From positions 1-64,000 of the forward strand of contig JAACJM010000125.1 in the NCBI GenBank assembly GCA_013368315.1: DNA of 64,000 nt, given 5' to 3'. This stretch comes from Tetrapyrgos nigripes. Lineage: Eukaryota; Basidiomycota; Agaricomycetes; Agaricales; Campanellaceae. The notes beneath the pieces were generated by a model. That model was not told the origin of the DNA and searched no databases. It saw nothing but the letters and a program-made list of their open reading frames with translations. The position numbers and the translations under genes were made by a program. Shown in pieces: positions 54,263 to 64,000 of this stretch; position 1 is the stretch's first letter; the number at the start of each line of letters is the position of its first letter.

Positions 54263-55960
54263 TTGGGAATTCTATGGGCGAGTCAATGCGCACCTTTTCA
54301 GCAATTTGAAATATTTGCTCTGGGATAGAGTACTTGTAAATGGCGACCTATCTGAATTGTTGAGGCGGCGCCTGAAAGGCATTAAAAAACTTTATATATC
54401 ACGGTTAACAAATTTGAGGATTGGTGAGGAACTCGAAGTTCTATGCGCACCTTTTAGTAATTGCACAGAAAGTCGCTTTAGCGCAGATCTTCGGCAAATG
54501 ACCACGCTTCCGACAAGCATTGAGAAATTCTACATCCTGTATATTAAGCTTGAAGATTGATAAAGAGCTCGGAGTTCTAGTTGAAGGATCCCGATTGAAA
54601 GTATCTTTTTGGACCATACACTTACATGCAAGAAAAATCCGATGTTGGCTCGTTGAGCGTGTGATCTGATCAGACGATGTCAGAGCCGTATTCTTGAGGC
54701 TTATGGACCTGTAAGAGGTCAGTCTAGAGTATGGATATTGATAAAGATTATTCCTATTGTGGTATTTAAGCCGACGACACTTCATGCCGTCTCTTCAGTC
54801 TTTTTTCGTCGTACTATGCCTTACTTGCCCATGCACACCGGAAATGCCAATATATACGCTTGACGGATAGGTGACCGGATAGTTGTATGAAAATATGATA
54901 CATCTGTAAGTCAGATACCAGTCCAGATATCTCACTCAAACCTCATTGGCAGCTTCTCCTAGAAGAGGCTCGCTTGCGCAACTGAGAATATTAAGATCAA
55001 CTTCAGTTACTAGTAAGCGCGATACTAGTAGTACATAAATATCTTGATAGTCCTCAGATCCACCGACAGTAGTTCGGAGCTCAGGCTGCTTTACATGGCA
55101 ATCTCGACTCACTACCTTAGCTCTCCAAGCAGCCTCTGCTGTATCGGAAACTTCGAGTTCAAAAACTGGTGCAAAGCTGCGCCAGCAAATGCACCCAAGT
55201 CTACCAATTCAGAACAACTGGAAAGGGAGGGGTAAGCAGTAAGGCCGAGCTATTCCCAGAATAGGCAGCTCGAGGAGTAGTGCTGGAGGTTCGTAAAAGA
55301 GGGAGGGGCAGTAGAGAAAAAGTCTTGAGAAAGACACTGATGCAGTGGCATGCCCGAGGAAAAGCCGCAAACTCAGCAGCCAGGCATTCAAAAAAACCTC
55401 TTAATTGGACTGCGGGCGAGTAAGCTCAGCCGGGAGTCCAAAAGAGCAGGAAAAGGACAGGTGATAGAGAGTGCTAAGCCATTGGGCCACGAATTCCGTG
55501 TATAATGGAGCTGAGGGACGAGAGATCGCCGATAAAGCCTGAAAGCGGGGAAATGAGAAGGTGTTAAGAAGAGTGAAGGCACTGTTGCGCACCTGGAAAT
55601 CCAAATCTCTGTTACCGAGTCCACATCTTCGGATCTACGCATCCAATCTTCCCAACCTAACCCACTCGGAACGCCCTAATCCTAAGACTGACCGCCAACG
55701 AATGCATAGAATAACCTGTAAAGAGATTGTTAGCCGCACAATCAAACCCGCCGATGCTCTACACAACTCCGACTCGTGCAAGGACAAGAGATGAAAAAAA
55801 AACAAGTACTCACTATTTCTAAGGGCCAAGTAAGAACTGTTCGTACATGGAACAGGTATTTCAGAGCCGATTCGGCACTCACCATTGATCCGGAGAATAG
55901 GATCAAATTAGCAGTCGCCTGTGTATAAAAAGACTGAAACAACTCACCTGAAGTGTTGAG
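54263..55960. other. Intergenic, no firm gene
   Basis: An 84-codon plus frame (54306-54560) holds two similar halves (both contain ATGCGCACCTTTT-like DNA). A fragment of the dispersed repeat at 33.1-35.6 kb lies near 54860-54930. Nothing else recognised. Confidence 0.4.
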
Positions 55961-55967
55961 GAACATC

Positions 55968-57570
55968 TTAAGGGTATTCGAGGGGGAAGACAAGCTGAAG
56001 CGTGGCAGTATCATACACCGCCTCTAGTATAATCTCCAAAGGTCCACCAATTAGCGTTGTTCCGGTATATATCGCAGCGGAGCTTCGGAATTTGAAGATG
56101 AGGGGAGAGTGATGGATTGAGAGTTGACGAAGATTGTACGGCAGCGGAGGAAATGTCGTGGTATTCGGGTTCACCTGTGAAGAGAGGTTTCGGTGAAGCC
56201 TGTAGGTAAAAGTAGAGAGTAGAGACAGAGAAGAGGGAGTGGTTAGTATTAGTAAAGCTGATGCTGATGGTGGAGAGTAGAAGGAAAAGAAAAAATAGAG
56301 TAAGAGGTAATGCGGAGCCGCGAGGATCGAGAGAGCTCAGCTTGAGACATCAACAGAAGGCGAAAAAAGTACTAATCCATCGTGCAACACTGACAACTCG
56401 AGAGCTAGCCCACTGAACCAGCTGACAGTGCCAGTGCTGACGTGAAAAAGTAAAAATTATTTCAGCGCCGCCGTCGCCGTCAATGCCAATGCCGTCGAGA
56501 CCCAATAAATACCCAATAAATACCCACAGCATCAACAGTAAAGACGGGTAAGAGACCAACGGAGACGCCAGAGCGGGGGAAGAAACGAGAAACAGAGGGA
56601 AGAAATGAGAAATACAACGGAAAAAACGAAGCGGAAAAAAAAGATCGCACTAAGAACCCAAGAACCCACAAGTCTCCAAAGAAAAAAGCGAAACATTGAA
56701 GGAAGTGCTGGGATGGGGCAAGTATGAGAGGTATGTGTCGCTGTCTTGAATAGTAGAATGATGTAGAGGAAGGGCAATGGAAAACAAAAGGCACAAGGAG
56801 AGGAGAGATGAAGGATGACATGTATGGACATAGCAGCGATCCCTATAGCGGTAGATGAAACGAAATAGAAACAAAAAAGGTGAAGAAAAACGCGTGAAAA
56901 AAAAAGGAACAGAAAGAAGGAAACGAAAAACAAATAACTAAACCAGAAGAAATCACTCACTTAAAGTAAAACTGTCCCCCCAACCTCCTCTGCCTCTGGT
57001 TAAACCTGATTAGCTGGAATGCCGTGAACGGCTCATCTCAAAACGGCATCCTTCGTCTGCGCCAACGTCTGCCAGAAAGGGTAGCCCCCACTACTCGAAA
57101 TACTTGGCCACGACACTCCCCTGAGGCGCCACCGGAACCGTAGGTGATGGACAAGTGCTGATTGAGGCTTGTGACCGTGGAGGAGGCGGGGTTGTGCATT
57201 GGTGAGGATTGGCGTCGGGATTAGAAGGAGAGAACGGGGTAGGTCTGTCGATGATGACGTTGTACGATACAGAAGGGTTGCCGATGGTGATGGTACCGAA
57301 CATAAAGAGTCAGCACCTTAGTATCACCACAAAAACAGCAAGCACTAGGAGGAAAATGAAAGACACGAACGAAAAACAGAGAGAGACACGTACACTTTCG
57401 TCCCAGCTGCCCTCTTCTTCGGAACTTTCAACTGCCAAATTAGACCAACGCCAATCCAAAACCGAGTCGAAATCCCAAATCCCACATCCCGGCTCCCAAT
57501 TCGGAAAGCCAACTCGCACATCCAGCACGTTGCAGTAGCAGTCCACCCCACACTGTCTTCCCGTCTTCAT
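55968..57570 (-). CDS. Gene fragments of unknown family
   Basis: Two protein-like minus segments: 57570-57400 (QCGVDCYCNVLDVRVGFPNW, then WSNLAVESSEEEGSWDES, ending at a possible GTACGT donor) and 56174-55971 (LPYNLRQLSIHHSPLIFKF, then SAAIYTGTTLIGG, ending FPLEYP then stop). A third at 57303-57091 reads FGTITIGNPSVSYNVIIDRP then Pro/Ser-rich. They may be exons of one secreted or membrane protein, but I could not join them in one frame. 56480-56960 between them is purine-rich and low-complexity. Confidence 0.3.
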
Positions 57571-57770
57571 TCCTATCCTACTCCTACTCCGCGGGTGTAC
57601 GTGATAGGCAGCCCGTAATTTAGACGAAAGATAATCTGCTATGCGTGATCTGTGGACTTAAAGTCAGATACCGACTAGTAAGTTGAAGAAAGGAAAAAGG
57701 CAGTAACGGCAATCTACATATCGCCAGGCGTAAGACGAGAACAAAAAAAGACCATTTAAAAGCAAGGTAC

Positions 57771-57992
57771 TCACCTATCAGCTAGTGGGCTAAAACACGT
57801 AGCTCCATGTTCATAAATAACAGCTCGACACTTTTCATGCTCCACATATTGACAAGTACAACGCTCGGCCAGGTTACAGTTTGCATGGGTTTGTTTCAAG
57901 TAACATCGAGAAAAAGTTGTACAGACATGGTAGCGAGGTCTATGAGTTGCCGGAGATGAGTAAAGGGTCAGAGAGGAAGACATAGAAGACAC
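57771..57992 (-). CDS. Hypothetical Cys-rich small frame, 73 codons
   Basis: Contains eight Cys (CTTFSRCYLKQTHANCNLAE then RCTCQY, EKC, ATC), unusual for random sequence, but without signal peptide. It might be an exon of an unresolved gene. Low confidence. Confidence 0.25.
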   Translation of the reverse strand: MSSMSSSLTLYSSPATHRPRYHVCTTFSRCYLKQTHANCNLAERCTCQYVEHEKCRAVIYEHGATCFSPLADR

Positions 57993-58311
57993 GCAGAGAT
58001 GGTGGTGGTCAAGGAGAAAGAGGTATCGACCACACGTGACTCCTTAATTGCGAAGTGTCGCCCAACTCCTCTCAAGCTTTCAAGTGGTCTGAGTCTTCAC
58101 AAGGCGATTATTAGTAGGTAAGCCTATATACTGTATGGGATGAGGAACTCAAAGCAAACGTGCGCGTGCTCGAGTAGGTAGTACATGTTTAGTATTGAGC
58201 AATAGGGCTGAGCCAAATGGAGACGAAAGAACGTAACTGGAGTCGCTTCTGATGGAAAGGTTGGATGGGAATTTTGGGCTACGAATGGAATGCATACAGT
58301 GGATGATATTA

Positions 58312-58500
58312 TCAAACTACGATCCACTTAGCCTTGATGTCTGTCTTCAAAACCCTCTCCAATTCTCGCAACTTTTCTTTTGATGATACGCAAAGCTTAC
58401 AAATGCCAGGACGACGAGGATCCCATTCAGCAAGGTAACGAATGTCGACTTGGCTAGCAATTCGATGTACTAGTAGCCCCTTGTACGGTGGACTACATTT
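58312..58500 (-). CDS. Probable exon of an unidentified gene
   Basis: Begins after a good acceptor (TTCTTCAG) and reads CSPPYKGLLVHRIASQVDIR, then WDPRRPGICKLCVSSKEKL, then basic to a TGA. A possible GTAGTT donor near 58320 would let it continue downstream. No family recognised and no upstream exon located. Confidence 0.4.
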   Translation of the reverse strand, partial: KCSPPYKGLLVHRIASQVDIRYLAEWDPRRPGICKLCVSSKEKLRELERVLKTDIKAKWIVV

Positions 58501-58847
58501 CTGAAGAAGACGAAAAGAAAAGGTGAATTGGGCTACTGCTCGATGACTACAGACAGGGGAATGTAATATAATGAAGTACATAGAGAAATTATAGATATTT
58601 TATCCTGGTTAAGACAAAGGCAAGAGAGGAACGGATTAAGGACACGAAGAGATGAGTAGACAAAGAAAGATGATATCATGAGAAGAGATCAGCCATGATG
58701 TGATATTAGAGTCTTAAAGACACATAGAAGTGCAGAGAATAATATAAAGAATGGGAGAATGAGACAAAGGAAGAAAGAAAGACGATGATTTATGAAAGAA
58801 CTCTTGTCCTCACACGTATGCCCGTACACCCGCACACCCTGTCATCT

Positions 58848-60089
58848 CTAAACTGTCGCTTTCGTCCTGCGGTCCCTCTCCTTCTTAGCCAGACGCGTCA
58901 GATACATTTCAATGAGTCTCTCGTATTCGTCGGAAGCTGGCGTTCCGAATCGCAGAGGACGGGTCCAAGTTTTCCTTTCAAGGAGGTCCTGGTGTGATGG
59001 CATCGGACTTGATTCAAAGAACTGAATTTCATCGTTGGCGGCAGATTTTCCTGGATTCTGTACCTCCCACTGAAGTTTTGCGAGCTGATTTAGTTGTTGA
59101 TCCGAGTACGGAGGACCAGTGACATCTTCTGAAGGCAGGTTGACCTGGACGAACGCTTCCAGTTTCCGCCCTGGCTCATCAAAAACACGTTGTGCCCGTC
59201 TCTTCGCCCTGTTTTCCCGCTCCACTCTTTGATGCTCCATCCTCTTTTTCCTGTCCTCTTCCTCCTTCTTCCAATAATCCTGCTCCCGTAATATTTGTGC
59301 CTTCTTCTCCACTGCAAGTTCTGGTGAGACTAATTCATGTTCCTCCGATCCAAACAGTCGAGCCAACAGTCCATTCCCACTGTGCGTTTCCTCTTCCTCC
59401 TCATCATAGCCATCGGGGTCATCAAGTAGTCTTTCCAGAATGCCCTTCCGAGTGCTCGGCATATCTCTGCGCTGAGCCTCTGCACGCGAAATGGCTCTAA
59501 AACACCACACATCCCCAGCTCCAGCAATGGCAATGGCAACATCTTGCCTGGCGAATTTGACAGAGCAGAAGAGAATCTGTACCTGGTCTTCGACTTGGTT
59601 CTTGGCTGCCTCCAACCCCTGATTAATAGCATGAGCATGTTGGAGAATGTCAACGGGATGTCGAGTTGATAAACGTTTGAATTCTTTGACTAGAGGTATC
59701 AAAGCATCGTCAACCTTCAGAACATGGTGGTCCAATGTATTAGTCTTCAGGCATTTCTCGAGGAAGTCCTGAAGACATCGGCAGCCGGAGGGAGGGGCTT
59801 TTGCGGAATTCGATAATCGGGATTACAATGCATGCATCAACAAGGACACCCTTGGCTTGACTGTCACTCATTGTTCGGTCGGGGTCGGGGTCAGGTCTGA
59901 GTGGCGAGGAATAGATAGGGAATTGGGGGCAATAAGAAACACATCTTCCAACCCGAGGCACCATCTCATGGTGACAGTAAACCAAACCGGATATGTCAAA
60001 GCTTCGAGGCGTCGAGGATTCTGCTTGAGAGAATAACAGAAGGCAAGGCCAATGATTTCGCTGAGAAACATAGAGACGGTTCGATCCAT
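58848..60089 (-). pseudogene. C2: paralogue of C1 with two compensating frameshifts
   Basis: Starts MDRTVSMFLSEIIG and matches C1: QNPRRLEALTYPVW, LEDVFLIAP, QFPIY, SDSQAKGVLVDAC, DFLEKCLKTNTLDHH, LEAAKNQVEDQVQILFCSV, AIAIAGAGDVW, a charged coiled coil with KKEEEDRKKRMEHQRVEREN, and RPLRFGTPASDEYE. The reading frame shifts at a run of five C (minus strand; plus 59925-59929), where one base is missing relative to C1, and shifts back near 59800-59812. Between these points the C1-like sequence is in another frame, so the annotated frame has a stop at 59868. Either the gene is recently dead or there are assembly errors. It follows D2 by 88 bp. Confidence 0.8.
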
Positions 60090-60177
60090 GATGGAGAGTA
60101 AGCAGGAAGGATGATACGAGAATTACATTAGCTATATATACAGGGATCCATGGAGTAGTTACGCAAGTATGGTGGAG

Positions 60178-60798
60178 CTATGTATTGCTTTGGTCTATCT
60201 TTATGGCTCGCCTGCCGAGGAATGAATCAATGTCATCATATGGAATAGGGAGCCTATACCAGAGCGGTGGGGGTAGGGAGCGATCGTCTAGATTAAGATA
60301 TTCTCGGTACGTTGCTAAGAGGTTGTTCTGGTCAAGTTGATTTACTGTCTTAAGGCTCAGCGAGGATTTGTTGGATCCAAAAGAGATGAGTATACGCATG
60401 TCTTCAAGTACGTGAAAGCGAGGGGAATAGCTGCCACTGAAATGAGGCACACAGTAAGCCTTTGAAAACTGGGAGAGATGTACAAGACGGACCCGAGCCT
60501 ATCCGCGTATTTCTCGTACCATTTAGGTGTGAGTACATGATAATTAAGGTCCGCAAACGATGAGCCGTATTCTCCTTCAGGGTCCAGGGCTTCCAATATG
60601 AGGTACCGATTCACTACCCACCCAAAGACATAGGTAGGAGTTGAACCTTCCGCCGTCCAAGTGTGACGCAACGGTGGTGCTTGGTCTTTCTCAAGTGTAT
60701 GAGGATGGTGTCTAAAGTATGTCTGCAGTTAATATCGTAATGATGTAGTCTGTTAATGCTCACCTTTTCTCAGTATCAGAGGAGGAATCTGTGGACAT
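60178..60798 (-). CDS. D2: orphan protein, three exons, 170 aa
   Basis: Exons 60798-60764, 60711-60493 and 60436-60178; introns of 52 bp (GTGAGC..TTTAG) and 56 bp (GTCCGT..TTTCAG), both phase 2, total 513 nt. Starts MSTDSSSDTEKR. Blocks: LRHTWTAEGSTPTYVFGWVV, NRYLILEALDPEGEYGSSF, LTPKWYEKYADRL, SPRFHVLEDMRILISFGSN, LWYRLPIPYDD. Same intron positions as D1. It is unbroken, unlike its neighbour C2. Confidence 0.82.
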
Positions 60799-62176
60799 GG
60801 TGGTACGGGTCAACTTCAACTTGAGTCATGTGACTATGATGACGTTTGCAATATCCTACATCCAGATCAAGAGAGGGATTGAGAGGCAGAGGAAGATGAG
60901 GGCCAGAGTACTCACGGAGGGAAGAGATGGAGATGGGACTGAGACTGAAGGACAGGCTGTTATTAAGTCAAGAAAATCGGGACGACATTAACGGTAAGTT
61001 ACCGACATTCACCACCACCAATGCCTTCATTCACTTCTCACCGTCCGTCTCTTCCTCAGCAACTTTATTACATGTATTCTTCACTGACGACCTCTGCCCC
61101 AGCAAGAACAAGGACAGTTCCTGAAGAAAACAAATCCATTCCTAATACCAAACGCACGAAGAAGGTGCGTTTTACCTTTCTCATCTCTTCTTCTCATTGC
61201 ACTGACAACTCTCTTTTCATCCATTCTTCTTCTATCTCCTTTATCCTTAACGCATCACCGTTATTCATATCCCGTCTGTCCTCTTCATACCCCGTAATCG
61301 TCTCCGTGCTGCTCCATCTCCATCCTCCCATGCATCACGACTCGTACATCTTTCACCTCCCTCCCTCAGCCTAAAACGACATTTAGGAACTCAGCAGAGA
61401 GAGAGTGCGCTCTATTTATCTTCGTTTTGTCTTCACTGGTTTTTTTCGCTTTATTGTCATGTTAAAGCGAGTATATGCGGCGCTGACTCCTTTTCGTCGT
61501 CCCTTCATCTTGTCCCGCACATCATTTTATATCCGTCCTCCACTGTCCCAAACCGCCCTCACCATCATTCCGAGGTCTCAGTATCACAGGACTAGGACGC
61601 AGGGAATGTCGATGAAGCAGGGATACATCATTTTGGCGCTTCACTTTGGCCGAAAAAAATGCTCATTTTGAACGCATATGCGACTACTCGGCGACTACCG
61701 ATAGTCCTTTCGCAGTCCTTCCGGAGTAAAACATTGTCATCTCATTCCTCAAGCTGATATTTACAACGTCATCAAGCTTCTCCAATCTTCTTGCAGGAGC
61801 TGTTTTTTTCTACCCTCGGGCTTACCCCCCATGACCCCAACGGCGAGACGACTTGGGACAGCTGGTACGTTGTCTGACGTTGGCGTTGAAGGGATGTTTG
61901 AAGGTTCGTATCCGATGGACAGAATTGGAGGGGATGTTGAGGTGGATGTGGCGTATTCGTTGTTGGTTGGACGATCTAGCTAGGATGGGTTTGTGGGAGT
62001 TACGTTTATGGGACTTGGGTTTTGTCGTGGGTCGGTGTCGTTTTGGTGTCGGTGGCTGGTGTTCGATGATGATGTGGATGGGATATGTTGGGTATTCTCT
62101 CGCTGGGGTGGGGCCGTTAAGAACGCTGGAGTTGGTGCCAGCTGACCGATGCTTAAAGTTGGACGTTGAAACGTAA
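60799..62176. other. Intergenic, no firm gene
   Basis: Frames of 60-124 codons on both strands have no features or paralogues. 61850-62170 is G/T-rich on the plus strand (GGTGTCGGTGG words). Confidence 0.35.
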
Positions 62177-62585
62177 ACCGTTATGCAATCGAGCATCAGT
62201 TTTGTACAGTCGATTCATCTTTTCACCGGCACTGTACGCCGCAAAAAACGGGTACGCGGGACATTGGATATTTTGCATTGCTTGTTCCTGGAAAGAGTAG
62301 AAATAAGTAGGTATATTCATACGGTCGATCGGAGATGTTTGTAGATCGAGAAAAGTCAATATCTCGTTAGTGAATGGCGTCACCAGGTCCGTATCTGAGA
62401 GAAGTAAAACGATATGAATACAGTGACTCCGAGGAGGAGGAGGAGGAGTGTATTACCCGGGCTGGGACCAAGAACTGATACGCCGGGGGTCCGGGAGGCA
62501 ACCCGATGTAGCTACTGTACGTAATACTAATAGGCTGACCCCTCGTTCTTTCGTTCTCCGTAAAGATCTGGGTTAATAGTGGCAT
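62177..62585 (-). pseudogene. Broken inverted copy of part of F
   Basis: The minus strand repeats F exon 4 (SESLYSYRFTSLRYGPGDAI). CAA in F is TAA here, giving a stop after AIH, and a ~14-bp deletion removes part of the sequence after PYEYT, shifting frame. Upstream of the match the sequence is different (an unrelated frame MPLLTQIFTENERTRGQPIS), so the copy is 5'-replaced. Confidence 0.75.
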
Positions 62586-62764
62586 GCATTGCGATTGAAT
62601 CAGTATGAATCAACGAAGCGTGGCGTATCTACCGCAGAGGAATTGGCTAAGACTGTAGTACATGTACAGTGATGCAAGAGTGTCGAGTGCGGGATTCATA
62701 TCAAACGAATGACAGTATCTATTATAATAATTGGGGTACTTGTAAGGATGTATATGTCAAATTT

Positions 62765-63127
62765 CAATCTTTCCTACTCAACGCCTGCAATTGCACTAGC
62801 TCATAATAACCTCCTTTTCTGGCTAGTAGAGTCTCGTGGGTACCAAATTCAGAGACACGACCTTCCTTAATGACATATCTAAAAAGAAATCAGAGTCACA
62901 ATCAATAAAGCCGATTGGAGTACGAAGGAGACCAAGCACTTACATGCAATCTGCATTTTGGATACTCGACAACCGATGAGCAATGGCAATAGTCGTCCGA
63001 TCCTTGGCAGCTTTATCCAACGCCTCTTGAACAACCTTTTCCGAATTAGAGTCGAGTGCAGAAGTCGCTTCGTCCAGGAGGAGGATCTTGAGATTGCAGA
63101 TAAGAGCCCGAGCGATAGCGATTCTTG
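62765..63127 (-). pseudogene. C-terminal fragment of an ABC transporter
   Basis: Exons 63127-62944 and 62878-62765 with a 65-bp phase-2 intron. The nucleotide-binding domain tail is clear: RIAIARAL, Walker B and D-loop in [20 protein letters not shown]-loop in [17 protein letters not shown], then IYVIKEGRVSEFGTHETLL and ELVQLQALSRKD before TGA. This matches the end of full-length multidrug/Ste6-type (ABCB) exporters. Walker A and the LSGGQ signature are absent: homology stops inside the codons preceding RIAIARAL, exactly where the duplicated element at 63128-64000 begins. The transporter is therefore truncated by rearrangement. Confidence 0.88.
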
Positions 63128-64000
63128 CTCAACGACCCTTAATCCTCGCCCTCTCAATTCATCAACTCCCTTTCCGATGCCATCAATACGTGCAGCACGA
63201 CTCAAGACGAAACACCATTGACTCCTCTCCTGCTCAATGTGGTCAAGGGGATTCAACCCTTTCACCTTCCTCAACTCTTCAGCATCGTCCGCCCACCGCT
63301 TTTGCGACCCCTTAGTGCTTCACAGGGCTTCAAGAGTTTGAGCATCTGGCAGGTAGTAATCTTTTGATTTGACGGGAACTTAGGCTGGGTTAGTCGTAGT
63401 TTAGTATACTCAGTGTACTTAGTTGGAACAGCAATAATATTCTTATTTTTGCCAACTTGTATGCGCGCGATCCCTTTGAAAGAAATTTCTTGACTTTATG
63501 TTTACAGGTCGTTAACAGACGCAAGTTCGACATTCTAACGGCCTCATGATGGTTCAGGTGGTTCCATCTTACATTCCAATTATCGGTGTAGAGTTGGGGA
63601 ACATGCGTTTTATCTACAGTATAGGAATGTTAAGGTGTCGGACGTGAGTACCTGGTTCTGGTTTCTTTTCATTCCACTTTATACACCTGCCGTTTAATCC
63701 TAAATACGCTGGAATTTCAGAGCTTAGCCGAGGACTTCGTACTCAGGTCTAGCCATGACGGGAAGTGGCAGCTAGCAAGGAGGGTTGGATGGTTTTAAAC
63801 AAGAGGCGATTTGTCTCTCTTTCTCTATATATAGGGAGCTTTCAGGAAGCGTGAAGGACATCGTTATAGACGAAGAAGACATAAGTTAATTCGCCTAAAG
63901 GGCCTTGTAATTTCGCGCACATACATGTACTCGTTCTCGTTTTTTTACTACTTTTTTGGCGCATATTCTCACCCCCTCATACACAGACCTTCTCATCCTG
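63128..64000 (-). repeat. ~0.9-kb duplicated element, copy 2 (inverted partner 28310-29203)
   Basis: Near-exact complement of 28310-29203, running off the end of the window. The terminal frame (minus strand, about 63300-63128) reads QKRWADDAEELRKVKGLNP and RSQWCFVLSRAARIDGIGKG without the stop seen in the other copy, then runs into the transporter fragment in a different frame. Confidence 0.8.

Overview
The window looks like repeat-rich nuclear DNA of a filamentous fungus, most probably a mushroom-forming basidiomycete (Agaricomycetes). The reasons are genes split by many short GT..AG introns (45-85 bp), a small secreted protein, a type I membrane protein with a duplicated Cys-flanked ectodomain of a kind I associate with agarics, and several orphan multi-copy gene families. 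No rRNA, tRNA, prokaryotic operon or CRISPR array was seen. The species cannot be named from the sequence.

Layout. 1-17.5 kb is almost gene-free and built from repeats: G-rich tracts, swarms of short imperfect palindromes (core CGAC..GTCG), a ~450-bp satellite in three blocks, two 56-58-bp palindromes, and a 7,018-bp element (7515-14532) with ~1-kb terminal inverted repeats, CACTGGG ends and TTA on both sides. 17.7-21.5 kb holds a CCAACCCTG minisatellite, a gene fragment split by a 257-bp TA-flanked MITE, and the divergent gene pair B1/A1. 24.4-25.0 kb is a small secreted protein gene; 25.37-25.92 kb is a MITE with a perfect 8-bp target duplication. 28.3-30.6 kb carries segmental duplications whose partners lie at 63-64 kb and 3.2-3.9 kb. 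31.2-37.0 kb holds a second, decayed A/B pair (A2 and B2) pushed apart by repeats and a 1.74-kb element with 39-bp inverted repeats. 40.6-42.6 kb is an eight-exon membrane protein. 43.4-45.6 kb and 58.8-60.8 kb are two copies of a second gene pair (D followed by C). 48.7-51.4 kb is a gene remnant, and 51.6-54.3 kb a divergent pair (E/F). 62.2-64 kb contains broken copies: an F fragment, an ABC-transporter C-terminus, and the end of the inverted duplication.

The most interesting feature is an apparently undescribed two-gene module. One partner (A or D) is a small protein with a GFGF/FGW-type core; the other (B or C) is larger, with a Glu-rich helix followed by a Gln-hydrophobic helix and a beta-hairpin G..FS/W motif. 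It occurs four times in this window, in two arrangements (divergent A/B; same-strand D-C), and two of the four B/C partners are damaged. Function is unknown; the B/C core loosely resembles restriction-endonuclease-like folds, but this is inference only.

No searches were possible. Splice sites were chosen by eye from GT..AG signals, phase agreement and paralogue comparison, so exon models are predictions.
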